This document shows positions 27,253 to 36,273 of a stretch of 40,356 nt of DNA, in pieces. A program made the position numbers and the translations under genes. Positions within the stretch are counted from its first letter, which is position 1, and every line of letters begins with the position of its first letter. Below the pieces are notes generated by a model. The model worked only from the letters and a program-made list of their open reading frames with translations, was not told the DNA's origin and did not search any database. Source of the DNA: Candidatus Acetothermia bacterium (GTDB taxonomy: Bacteria; Bipolaricaulota; Bipolaricaulia; Bipolaricaulales; Bipolaricaulaceae); the NCBI GenBank assembly GCA_003566155.1, contig PXEP01000099.1, positions 1 through 40,356 of the forward strand, in the 5' to 3' direction.

Positions 27253-30200
27253 TCACTCGACAACACGGCGCAGGGAAACCCTTCCCCGTCGGTTCCCCAA
27301 CGCGAGTTCTGTGTCGTATTCCGGCCCATCCATTGTCCCTTCCCACATGCGTACCGCCAGCACCTCCTGGGCCACACGTTCTTCGTGCTCCGACACGAGG
27401 GGGCTCCAGTCTCCCTGATGCGCCAGTTCGATCCGATCGGTCACGTGGAAACCGGCATCCTTGCGCGCCAGCTGCAGTCGGTGAACAAGCTCCCGGAGCT
27501 CCCCTTCCACCCGCAGCTCGTCGTCTATGCGCACATCCAACGCCACGCCACAGTCGTCGTCCTCCGTAACGACGAACCCCTCTCTCGCCGTCCAGCTCAC
27601 CTTCACATCCTCGGGAAGCAGTTCCACACGCTCACTGTCCAGCTCCACAACCCATCTGCCTCGACTCTCTAGAGCGTTGATCACCTCCCGCGCATCTGCG
27701 CGGTTCAGGGCTTTCGCCGCGGGCCCGGCTTGCGGACCCAGGCGCGGCCCCAGGTGCTTGAAGTCCGGCTTCACCTCGGGCACGCGGAAATCCCCCAGCT
27801 CGGCCCCCGCCCTGACCTCCTTCACGTTCAGTTCCTGGCACACCAACTGCCATAGTTCAGGTGAGAGCGTAGCCTCGCCGGAGACATGAAGAGCCCGCAG
27901 CGGCTGTCGCACCTTAACCTGGCCTGCATTACGAGCCGCAAGCCCCAACGAAACAATCCCTCGCGCCCTTTCCATTTCGTCCTCCAGGGCCGTATCCCGC
28001 TGTTCAAATGCAGGCCACGGAGCTAGGTGTACAGAAAGCAGGTCCTCCGAACGCCTGAGGGACTGCCATATAGCCTCCGCCAAGAACGGCATCACCGGCG
28101 CCAGCATCTGACTCAGCGCTTTCATCGCCCCGTACAGGGCCTCGTAGGCGCTCCGCTTGTCCTCGTCTATCCCCTCGCCCCAGAATCGGGGCCGGGCCAG
28201 CCTGATGTACCAGTTGGACAAATCGTCCACGTAGCGCTCCAAGGTGCGACAGGCCTCCACGATCCTGAACTCATCCAACGCTTGGCTTGCCTCCGCCGCC
28301 GCCCCTGCGGTGCGGGACACAAGCCATCGGTCCAATGCCGGGCGCTCCGCCGGTGGCTGCCCCGAAGGGGCGAACCCATCGATGCCCGCATAGAGAGACA
28401 GAAAATCGTGGCAATGCCGGATCGTCTCCAAGAAGCGGAACCGTGCCCCCTTCACACCATCCTCGGACAGTCGCCGCTCCGACCACGGAGCCGACTCCGC
28501 AGCCAGATACCATCTGATCGCATCAGCCCCATGTTTGTCCGCAAGCGGAAGGGCATCGAGGACGTTACCCCGAGATTTGCTCATCTTGTGCCCGTCCGCG
28601 TCCAAGCCCATCCCGGTGACCAACACGTTGCGATAGCACCCCTCGCCATAGAGCAGCACGCTGGTGGCAAGCAACGTGTAGAACCACCCTCGAGTCTGGT
28701 CCAATGCCTCACAGATGAAATCCGCGGGGAAGGCATCGCTGAATTGATCTTGGTTTTCGAACGGGTAATGCCACTGCGCTGTGTGCATGCTACCCGAGTC
28801 GAACCACGTATCGAGCACATACGGAACGCGCCGCATTTGTCCGCCGCACGACTCGCAGCCTAACACCACCCGATCTACATACGGGCGGTGGAGCTCCACA
28901 GATGCCGCCAGTTTCTGATCCTCCGCCCTTCGCACGAGTTCGTCCCGCGAACCGACAACCGTGTGTGAATCACAGCTCGCACATATCCATACCGGAAGCG
29001 GAGTTCCCCAGAACCGATCCCGCGATAGCGCCCAATCCCGTAGTGAGGAGAGGAAATCTCCCAATCGCCCCCGCCCCACGTGCTCCGGGTACCAGTTCAC
29101 CTGGGAGTTGGCCTCCAGAAGCTCGTCCTTCACCTGCGTGGTGGCCACAAACCACGAGTCCAGAGCGTAGTAAAGTAGAGGTGTGTCACAGCGCCAGCAG
29201 AAGGGATAATCGTGTTGATACGATTCTGAGCGCAGCAGAAGCCCCCGCTTGGCCAGATCGTCCACCAATTGCGCGTCGGCATCCTTGACGAACGCACCTT
29301 CTACCAACGGCAGCTCCTCGGTGAACCTGCCCGTGCGGTCCACGGGCTGTACCAGCGGAAGCCGTTCCTGCTGGCCCAGACGGTGGTCCTCCTCACCAAA
29401 CGCAGGTGCTATATGCACTACGCCAGTTCCTTCGCCCATGGTCACGAAGTCCGCCCCCACCACCCGATACGCCGCGGGATCGTCGGACAGCCGGTACAGC
29501 GGCTCATAGGTGCTGCCCGCCAGGCCTTCCCCACGGATCTCGCCTACCACGCGAACCTTCTCGCCCAACACCTCCTGCACACGCGCCGCTCCCAGGATCA
29601 GATACTCTCCCTCGTGCTCCACAACCGCGTAGTCAGCCTCCGGGTCCACCGCCGCCGCTACGTTGGCCGGCAGCGTCCAAGGCGTCGTAGTCCACACCAA
29701 CAGCGAAACAGAAACCGTTGTTGCATCACCGGTCGTCCGTTCCCTCACCAGTTTGCTGAGCTCCTCTCTCTCATGCAGCCGCAGGCGGACGAAAACCGAA
29801 GGATCCTCAACTTCTGCATATCCTTGAGCTACCTCGTGCGAGGAAAGCCCCGTGCCGCACCGGGGGCAGTAGGGAAGGATCTTGTGGCCTCGATACAGCC
29901 TCCCCGCTTCGTGAATGGTCTTTAGTTCCCACCACAGGGTTTCTATGTAATCGTCGGTATAGGTCATGTAGGGGTGGTCGGTATCGATCCACAACCCCAA
30001 GCGGCGCATCATCGCTTCCCACTCGCGGATATAGCCTTCTACGGAGGACTTGCAGGCCTCGATAAATCGCTCGATGCCGTAGGTCTCTATGTCCTGTTTG
30101 CTGGCCAACCCCAGGTGTCGCTCCACTTCCAGCTCCACCGGAAGGCCATGGCAATCCCATCCCGCCTTACGTCCCACGTAGTACCCGCGCATTGTTTTGT

Positions 30201-30408
30201 AGCGCGGATACAAGTCCTTATACACGCGCGGCATCAGATGGCCAAAGTGCGGTCGTCCGTTAGCCGTAGGCGGACCTTCGTAGAACACAAACCGTGGACC
30301 GTTCCGCGTTCGATTAAGCGACTGTTGGAAGATCCCGTTGTCTTCCCAGAACGCGAGTACCTCTGCTTCCCGCGCCGCGGGATCTTCCCGCAACCTATCA
30401 AAGCTCAC
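27253..30408 (-). CDS. ileS: Isoleucyl-tRNA synthetase
   Basis: PPTANGRPHFGHLMPRVYKDLYPRYKTMRGY (HIGH-type), GMGLDADGHKMSKSRGN (KMSKS), GWDCHGLPVELEVE. GTG start with AAGGAGG. Confidence 0.96.
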   Translation of the reverse strand: MSFDRLREDPAAREAEVLAFWEDNGIFQQSLNRTRNGPRFVFYEGPPTANGRPHFGHLMPRVYKDLYPRYKTMRGYYVGRKAGWDCHGLPVELEVERHLGLASKQDIETYGIERFIEACKSSVEGYIREWEAMMRRLGLWIDTDHPYMTYTDDYIETLWWELKTIHEAGRLYRGHKILPYCPRCGTGLSSHEVAQGYAEVEDPSVFVRLRLHEREELSKLVRERTTGDATTVSVSLLVWTTTPWTLPANVAAAVDPEADYAVVEHEGEYLILGAARVQEVLGEKVRVVGEIRGEGLAGSTYEPLYRLSDDPAAYRVVGADFVTMGEGTGVVHIAPAFGEEDHRLGQQERLPLVQPVDRTGRFTEELPLVEGAFVKDADAQLVDDLAKRGLLLRSESYQHDYPFCWRCDTPLLYYALDSWFVATTQVKDELLEANSQVNWYPEHVGRGRLGDFLSSLRDWALSRDRFWGTPLPVWICASCDSHTVVGSRDELVRRAEDQKLAASVELHRPYVDRVVLGCESCGGQMRRVPYVLDTWFDSGSMHTAQWHYPFENQDQFSDAFPADFICEALDQTRGWFYTLLATSVLLYGEGCYRNVLVTGMGLDADGHKMSKSRGNVLDALPLADKHGADAIRWYLAAESAPWSERRLSEDGVKGARFRFLETIRHCHDFLSLYAGIDGFAPSGQPPAERPALDRWLVSRTAGAAAEASQALDEFRIVEACRTLERYVDDLSNWYIRLARPRFWGEGIDEDKRSAYEALYGAMKALSQMLAPVMPFLAEAIWQSLRRSEDLLSVHLAPWPAFEQRDTALEDEMERARGIVSLGLAARNAGQVKVRQPLRALHVSGEATLSPELWQLVCQELNVKEVRAGAELGDFRVPEVKPDFKHLGPRLGPQAGPAAKALNRADAREVINALESRGRWVVELDSERVELLPEDVKVSWTAREGFVVTEDDDCGVALDVRIDDELRVEGELRELVHRLQLARKDAGFHVTDRIELAHQGDWSPLVSEHEERVAQEVLAVRMWEGTMDGPEYDTELALGNRRGRVSLRRVVE

Positions 30409-30488
30409 CGGCTCCTCCTTGAAACAATCACTGGTAAATGCAACACGAGCCCATCGCCATCAGAACAATCGTCTGCTACCCCCAGAGA

Positions 30489-30505
30489 GCCCCCTAGGAG
30501 GGGGC
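30489..30505 (-). promoter_or_regulatory. Hairpin at the end of the ileS leader ORF
   Basis: Minus strand GCCCCCT-CCT-AGGGGGC, 7-bp perfect stem; a second GGGGG follows at 30483-30479. Confidence 0.6.
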
Positions 30506-30538
30506 AATATGGCGCCAGGCTCGTAGTCGCTCAGTCAT
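30494..30538 (-). CDS. Candidate leader peptide MTERLRAWRHIAPS upstream of ileS
   Basis: ATG with GGAGGT SD 4-5 nt upstream, 14 codons, stop inside the following hairpin; lies in the purB-ileS gap. Confidence 0.45.
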   Translation of the reverse strand: MTERLRAWRHIAPS

Positions 30539-30553
30539 CGGTACCTCCTCGGC

Positions 30554-30559
30554 ATTATA
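30554..30559 (-). promoter_or_regulatory. Extended -10 promoter upstream of ileS
   Basis: Minus strand TGGTATAAT (TGn extended -10 with perfect TATAAT); no good -35. Confidence 0.55.
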
Positions 30560-30597
30560 CCAGCGCCCCACTGGAAGGCATCCTCGCCGCCCGTCGC

Positions 30598-31884
30598 TCA
30601 CTCCACCAGACCGGTGCGCTTGAAATTGGTGTCCAGTTTGCCCAGGAGTTCTGACAGGCGAAATATGCGCGCGCGCTCCTCGGCGGACAGCTTGCTCGAT
30701 ACCTCCGGATCCTCAGCCGCGAGTTCGGACAGATCTCTGCCCTGAGCCACAGCCCGCATAGCCAATCTACGGACCCGTGTGTGCGCCGCGCGGCGACTCA
30801 TCCCCGCTCGGACCAGCGCCAACAACAACCCCTCGGAAAACGGAAGCCCTTGGGCGGCCGTAATACGCTTGCGCATCTCCTCTTCGTGAACCTGCAGCCC
30901 GCTTATCAAGCCGCGACCTCGCGTAAGCATGAAATCGGCAACGGTAAATGTTTGCGGGAGCATCATGCGTTCCACGGACGAATGCGACATATCCCGCTCG
31001 TTCCACAGGGCGATGTTCTCCAGAGCGGGTACAATACAAGAACGCAGCAGTCTCGCCAATCCGCACAATCGCTCCGACAGAATGGGGTTCTGCTTGTGCG
31101 GCATCGCCGAGGACCCCTCCGGTCTGAACTCCGACACCTCCCCCAACTCCGTTCGCGACAGGTGTCGGATCTCAAACGCTATCGTTTCCACCACGGTCCC
31201 CGCCGCCGCTGCCGCGAACACCCCTTCGGCATGCCGGTCTCGGGGCACTACCTGGCCGGCGGGCACGCATGCCTTAAGCCCCAACTCCGCAAGAGCCCGT
31301 TCCTCCGCCTCCGGTGGGAAGTAGGCGTAGGTACCGACAGCCCCCGCAAGCTTCCCCACCGCCACTGTCTCCCGCGCCCCAGCCAACCGTTCGCCTGCAC
31401 GGGTCAGCATGTCCAGCCAGCTCAGGGCCTTCAGCCCCAGAGTGGTCGGCTCAGCCCACTGGCCGTGGGTGCGCCCGACGATAGGAGTCCGCCGATAGCG
31501 CCGGGCAAAGCTCCTCAGCTCCTCCTGGAGCGCGTTGGCCTTCTCTTGCAGGATGCCGACTGCGTCCCGCAGAACCAACGCCAGTGCCGTGTCCTTCACG
31601 TCGGAGGAGGTAAGTCCGTAGTGCACCCATCTCGCCTCGGGGCCGACCTGTTCCTCCACTACCCATAAGAATGCCACCAGGTCGTGGCCCACCTCTTTCT
31701 CCATCGCCAGCAAGCGGTCCACGTCAACGCTGGCCTTTGTCCGGACCGCCTCCGCAGTCCCCTGAGGGACCACCTCCACACTCTCCAGCGCTCGCAACGC
31801 AGCCAACTCCACTTCAAGCCAGCGGTTGTACTGAGTCTCCAGAGTCCATAACTCCCGCATCGGGGAAAGAGCGTAACGTTCCAT
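30598..31884 (-). CDS. purB: Adenylosuccinate lyase
   Basis: MERYALSPMRELWTLETQYNRWLEVELAALRALE, YGLTSSDVKDTA, GRTHGQWAEPTTLGLK, GSSAMPHKQNPILSE signature. Confidence 0.96.
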   Translation of the reverse strand: MERYALSPMRELWTLETQYNRWLEVELAALRALESVEVVPQGTAEAVRTKASVDVDRLLAMEKEVGHDLVAFLWVVEEQVGPEARWVHYGLTSSDVKDTALALVLRDAVGILQEKANALQEELRSFARRYRRTPIVGRTHGQWAEPTTLGLKALSWLDMLTRAGERLAGARETVAVGKLAGAVGTYAYFPPEAEERALAELGLKACVPAGQVVPRDRHAEGVFAAAAAGTVVETIAFEIRHLSRTELGEVSEFRPEGSSAMPHKQNPILSERLCGLARLLRSCIVPALENIALWNERDMSHSSVERMMLPQTFTVADFMLTRGRGLISGLQVHEEEMRKRITAAQGLPFSEGLLLALVRAGMSRRAAHTRVRRLAMRAVAQGRDLSELAAEDPEVSSKLSAEERARIFRLSELLGKLDTNFKRTGLVE

Positions 31885-31925
31885 AGCTAGGTCAAGGTAC
31901 TCCCACCGGGCGCCCTGCACAACCC

Positions 31926-32591
31926 TTAGACGAACCCTTGCTCACGCAGAGATAGAATCCGACCAGGACAGACTATCAGGTGATCCGCCACCGGGATCCC
32001 CAGAGTGCGCCCAGCCTCCACCAGCTGCCTGGTCAGCGCCAGGTCCTCCGCACTGGGCTCGCACACCCCGGAGGGGTGATTGTGAGCCAGTATGATGGAC
32101 GCAGCTCTGTCCGTCACTGCATCGGCGAACACTTCGCGGGGGTGCACAAGCGCGGCATCCAGCAGACCTACTGTAACCACCCGTGTTGCCAACACTTCCC
32201 CAGCACCGCTCAGAGACAGACAGACGAAATGCTCCTGTTTTTTGCCCACGATGTCCCGGACATAGGGAAGGACGTCCGCCGGCTGTTGGATCACAGGACA
32301 CCCACTCAACAGCGTACGGCGTCCCAGCTCTAACGCCGCCATCACCCGGGATGCCGCCGCCCTTCCCACTCCAGGAACCGATTCCAGCTCGTGCAAAGTG
32401 GCTCCCAACAAGTGACCGTCAAACCGCCTCCAGATCTCCTCGGCCAGCTCCAGTACGCCCCGCCCGCGTCCCCCGCTACCCAACAGGAGAGCCAGCAAGT
32501 CCTGGTCAGAAAGAGCTTGCACACCTCGCGTTCGCAGTTTCTCGCGCGGACGGTCCACTGCCGGGAGCTCATGGACACTCTTTGCTTTCAT
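31926..32591 (-). CDS. radC: RadC/UPF0758 family JAB-domain protein
   Basis: HNHPSG...S..D JAMM-type motif, VPGVGRAAASRVMAALELGRR helix-hairpin-helix. Confidence 0.93.
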   Translation of the reverse strand: MKAKSVHELPAVDRPREKLRTRGVQALSDQDLLALLLGSGGRGRGVLELAEEIWRRFDGHLLGATLHELESVPGVGRAAASRVMAALELGRRTLLSGCPVIQQPADVLPYVRDIVGKKQEHFVCLSLSGAGEVLATRVVTVGLLDAALVHPREVFADAVTDRAASIILAHNHPSGVCEPSAEDLALTRQLVEAGRTLGIPVADHLIVCPGRILSLREQGFV

Positions 32592-32686
32592 ATGCCTACC
32601 TCCGCCCCCTAACACGTCGTTTTGCATCATTATACACCGTCGTGGCCAAGGAGGCCTCCCAGGGGGCAAGTCCCCGGGCGCGTGGT

Positions 32687-32692
32687 TACAAT
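32687..32692 (+). promoter_or_regulatory. -10 element positioned for a leaderless xpt mRNA
   Basis: TACAAT ends 6 nt before the xpt ATG (32699); no Shine-Dalgarno in between or just upstream; -35 not recognisable. Confidence 0.45.
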
Positions 32693-32698
32693 TGATAA

Positions 32699-33274
32699 AT
32701 GGAAGCGTTGAAGGCCTGGATCAGAGAGCAGGGAATCGTCTTGGGTCCCGAGTTTTTGCGCGTGGATGGTTTTCTCAATCACCGCATCAACCCCGAATTT
32801 GTGCAACTGGCCGGACAGGGACTGGCCTTAGCGTATGCAGACCGTGGTATCTCCTGTGTCCTCACGGCGGAAGCAGCCGGCAATGTTATCGCCTACGAGG
32901 CTGCCCGACGGCTGGGAGCCAGTGCGGTGTACGCTAAGAAAGGTCAGGCGGTCACCATGAGCAACGCCGTAAGCCGCCGCATCCACTCGCCGACCAAAGG
33001 GATACAGCAACATCTCTTCGTGTGCCGCGATTACCTAGGACCGGGGGAGCGGGTGCTGGTAGTAGATGATTTCCTACACCGGGGAACCACATCGTCCGCC
33101 CTGGCCGACATGGTCGCCGAGTGCGGCGGCGAGTTAGCCGGGTTCGGCTTTGTAATAGAGAAATGCGCCAGCGGCGGCAGGTCAGTACTGGAGCGGTTTG
33201 CGGTGCCCGTTGTCGCGCTGGCGCCCATCAGTCGCATGGACCCAGAGAGCGGAACGATTGCGTTCGCCGCTTAA
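32699..33274 (+). CDS. xpt: Xanthine phosphoribosyltransferase
   Basis: MEALKAWIREQGIVLGPEFLRVDGFLNHRINP aligns with Bacillus-type Xpt; PRPP motif VLVVDDFLHRGTTS. Confidence 0.92.
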   Translation: MEALKAWIREQGIVLGPEFLRVDGFLNHRINPEFVQLAGQGLALAYADRGISCVLTAEAAGNVIAYEAARRLGASAVYAKKGQAVTMSNAVSRRIHSPTKGIQQHLFVCRDYLGPGERVLVVDDFLHRGTTSSALADMVAECGGELAGFGFVIEKCASGGRSVLERFAVPVVALAPISRMDPESGTIAFAA

Positions 33275-33280
33275 CTTGTT

Positions 33281-34795
33281 ATGAGTGTTGTCATACTGGA
33301 CTTCGGTTCCCAGTACACTCACTTGATCGCAAGGCGCCTTCGTGAGCTGAATACTTTCTCGGCAGTCGTCTCCGGCGACGCGCCACTGGCCGAGATCGAG
33401 CGCTACCGACCTCAGGCGCTGATCCTGTCGGGAAGCCCCGCTTCGATCTTCGAGCGGGGTGCACCACGTCCACAGCCGGAGGTGCTCCGCTGTGGGCTTC
33501 CCATGCTAGGCATCTGTTACGGCATGCACTGCCTGACGGAGGCGCTCGGGGGAGCCTTTGTGCACGGCGATCGCCGCGAGGATGGACGCGCTACGGTTTT
33601 CCATACCCGGGGGCCCCTGTTTCGCGGCCTCCCGGAGTCCATGCCAGTGTGGATGAGCCACGCCGACGCGGTCAAGGAGCTTCCTTCCGGCTGGCAGACG
33701 GCAGCGTCCAGCACCGATTGCCCCATTGCCGCAGCCCATACCGCTGACGGTCGACTGGCCGGCGTCCAATTCCACCCTGAAGTAACCCACACTCCCCACG
33801 GAACAGCCATCTTGCGCAACTTCCTTGACATGGCCGGCGTCGAGCGCGCCTGGACCCCAAGCAACATACTGGACACGCTCGTGGACCAGGTACGGACCAA
33901 AGTGGTTACTAATCGGGTGTTGCTCGGGCTCTCCGGCGGCGTGGACTCCACCACCCTAGCGGCGTTGCTAGCCCATGCCGGCGTCGATCACCACGCGGTG
34001 TTCGTTGACCACGGACTTCTCCGAGCGGGAGAACGCAGGCAAGTCGAGTCCGCTATGCACACTCAGGGAGTGAGCTTGGTGACCGTCGACGCCCAGAAGC
34101 TTTTCTTGAACCGCCTCAAGGGAATCACCGACCCCGAGGACAAGCGGCGTGCCATTGGCGCAGCGTTCGTCGAGGTTTTCGAACAAGAGGCCCTCCGCCG
34201 AGGCCCATTCGATTTTCTGGCGCAGGGCACGCTCTATCCTGACGTAATCGAATCGGCGGGGGCGAAAGGGGCGGCGAACATCAAGAGCCATCACAATGTC
34301 GGAGGGCTGCCCGAGCGGCTGGGGTTTGAGCTTCTGGAACCGTTCCGATTTCTGTTCAAGGACGAAGTACGCGAACTCGGCCGTTGCCTGGGGCTGCCCG
34401 ATGAACTGCGCCTGCGCCACCCGTTCCCCGGCCCTGGCTTGGCAGTCCGGATCTTGGGCGAAGTTACGCCCGAGCGGCTGGACATCCTGCGCCGGGCGGA
34501 CGCCCAGTTCATCGACGCCTTACGCGAGCACGGCCTGTACAGCCAGGTGTGGCAAGCGTTGGCGGTCTTGACCCCAGTGCGGAGCACAGGCGTATCCGGC
34601 GACGGCCGCACATACGGCCACGTGATCGCCCTGCGGGCGGTGACCAGCAGCGACGGGATGACGGCCGATTGGGCCCAACTGCCCCAGGAGTTCCTGGACC
34701 ACGTAGCTGGCCGGATCATCCGCCGGGTCCCCGAGGTGGGCCGGGTGGTCTACGACATCACAAGCAAGCCCCCGGCCACTATCGAGTGGGAGTGA
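33281..34795 (+). CDS. guaA: GMP synthase (glutamine-hydrolysing)
   Basis: VILDFGSQYTHLIARRLREL, GICYGMH, LGLSGGVDSTTLAALLAHA, HHNVGGLPE, HPFPGPGLAVRI. Confidence 0.97.
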   Translation: MSVVILDFGSQYTHLIARRLRELNTFSAVVSGDAPLAEIERYRPQALILSGSPASIFERGAPRPQPEVLRCGLPMLGICYGMHCLTEALGGAFVHGDRREDGRATVFHTRGPLFRGLPESMPVWMSHADAVKELPSGWQTAASSTDCPIAAAHTADGRLAGVQFHPEVTHTPHGTAILRNFLDMAGVERAWTPSNILDTLVDQVRTKVVTNRVLLGLSGGVDSTTLAALLAHAGVDHHAVFVDHGLLRAGERRQVESAMHTQGVSLVTVDAQKLFLNRLKGITDPEDKRRAIGAAFVEVFEQEALRRGPFDFLAQGTLYPDVIESAGAKGAANIKSHHNVGGLPERLGFELLEPFRFLFKDEVRELGRCLGLPDELRLRHPFPGPGLAVRILGEVTPERLDILRRADAQFIDALREHGLYSQVWQALAVLTPVRSTGVSGDGRTYGHVIALRAVTSSDGMTADWAQLPQEFLDHVAGRIIRRVPEVGRVVYDITSKPPATIEWE

Positions 34796-36170
34796 CCGGC
34801 TCGAACCGTGCTTGGAAGAAACGCAGCACCTCGGGCTCGTAGGTGAACTTGAGTCCAGGTATGCGCTCCCGCCGCCGGAAGACGTCGATCACTGACTCAG
34901 CCGCGTACTCCATATGGGTCTGTGTGTACACACGGCGCGGCACGGTTAAGCGGACCAGCTCCAAGGGGGGCCGCCTATTCTGCCCGCTTTCCGGGTCCCG
35001 TCCCGCGCTTACATTCCCCCGTTCCATGCTGCGCACCCCCCCCTCCATGTAGATCTGGGCAGCAAGCATCTGGGCGGGAAACAGGTCCTGGTCAAGATGT
35101 GGAAGAAACGCCTGTGCGTCCAAGAACACTCCGTGTCCCCCACACGGGTGCACCAGTGGGACGCCCTCCTCGTCGAGCATTCCATGCAGAAGCCTCAGCT
35201 GGCTTACGCGAGCAGCGAGATAGTCAGCGTCACACACCTCGCCCAGCCCGATGGCTAAAGCTTCCATATCGCGCCCGGCCATGCCGCCGTACGTGTGCAA
35301 TCCCTCGTACACCACGACCATTCTGCGGCAGCGCTCGAACAGTTCCTCCTGCCCTTTGTGAAAGGCCAGGAACCCGCCGATGTTGACCAGTCCATCCTTC
35401 TTAGCGCTCATCCACGCCCCGTCGCTGTGGGCACAGATCTCCCGCATAATGTCCCGTACGGACCAGTCCGAGTACCCCTCCTCGCGTTCCTTGATGAAGT
35501 AAGCGTTCTCCGCGATACGGGTGATATCCATGAAGATCCGGATGCCACGACGCTCGCAGAATTGGCGGACTTCCTTCAGATTGGCCAAGCTGAAGGGTTG
35601 ACCGCCGGCCATGTTGACGTTGGGCGCCATACTCACCATGCGCACCCGCTCCGGACCGTACTTGTCGACCAATGCCCGCAGCTTCTCCAGATCGACGTTT
35701 CCTTTCCACAGACACTTGGAAGCCGGATCATGGGCCTCGTCCACAATCACATCTTGGAACACGCCTCCAGCCAGCTCGGCGTGTTGGCGGGTGGTGGTGA
35801 AATACATGTTCATCGGCACCACATCACCAGCCTGAACGAAATTCTGGAAGAAGAGGTGCTCCGCCCCACGGCCTTGATGGGTGGGAACCGTGTACGCATA
35901 TCCGAGTATCTCTTCCACCGCTTCGCACAGGTGGTCGAAATTGCGGCTCCCGGCATAGGCCTCATCGCCTCGCATCAGACCTGCCCACTGCACCTCGCTC
36001 ATCGCGCTGGTGCCACTGTCGGTCAGAAGATCGATGAACACGTCCTTGCTCTTTAGGAGGAACGTGTTGTAGCCCGCCTCCTCCATACACTGCTGGCGAT
36101 ACTCCCTAGTGGTGACCTGAAGGGGTTCCACCATCTTGATCTTGTACGGCTCGGGGATGCAACGCGGCAT
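34779..36170 (-). CDS. Beta-eliminating lyase, tyrosine phenol-lyase-like
   Basis: YNTFLLKSKDVFIDLLTDSGTSAMSE, VPTHQGRGAEHLF, MYFTTTRQH, SAKKDGLVNIGG (PLP Lys), and GGVRSMERGNVSAGRDP. SMERG and MYFTTTR match tyrosine phenol-lyase rather than tryptophanase. Confidence 0.85.
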   Translation of the reverse strand: MPRCIPEPYKIKMVEPLQVTTREYRQQCMEEAGYNTFLLKSKDVFIDLLTDSGTSAMSEVQWAGLMRGDEAYAGSRNFDHLCEAVEEILGYAYTVPTHQGRGAEHLFFQNFVQAGDVVPMNMYFTTTRQHAELAGGVFQDVIVDEAHDPASKCLWKGNVDLEKLRALVDKYGPERVRMVSMAPNVNMAGGQPFSLANLKEVRQFCERRGIRIFMDITRIAENAYFIKEREEGYSDWSVRDIMREICAHSDGAWMSAKKDGLVNIGGFLAFHKGQEELFERCRRMVVVYEGLHTYGGMAGRDMEALAIGLGEVCDADYLAARVSQLRLLHGMLDEEGVPLVHPCGGHGVFLDAQAFLPHLDQDLFPAQMLAAQIYMEGGVRSMERGNVSAGRDPESGQNRRPPLELVRLTVPRRVYTQTHMEYAAESVIDVFRRRERIPGLKFTYEPEVLRFFQARFEPVTPTR

Positions 36171-36273
36171 ATTCCGCCTCCTCTCATGGGATTGTGCGTG
36201 ATGATAGTGCAGTAGGTGCGTTTTGGCCATCGGCCGTGGCACCCGGCGCGTTGCTTGCGCAATATGGGTGACT

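Noticed and set aside
30540-30600. T-box-like GGUACCG string upstream of ileS
   Set aside because: It lies at the extreme 5' end of the predicted transcript, next to an SD-start pair; there is no room for Stem I without entering purB and no AGGGUGGNACCGCG antiterminator before a terminator.
30781-31668. 295-aa plus-strand ORF opposite purB, and 35295-36056 opposite the tyrosine phenol-lyase-like gene
   Set aside because: Shadow frames of strongly conserved enzymes.
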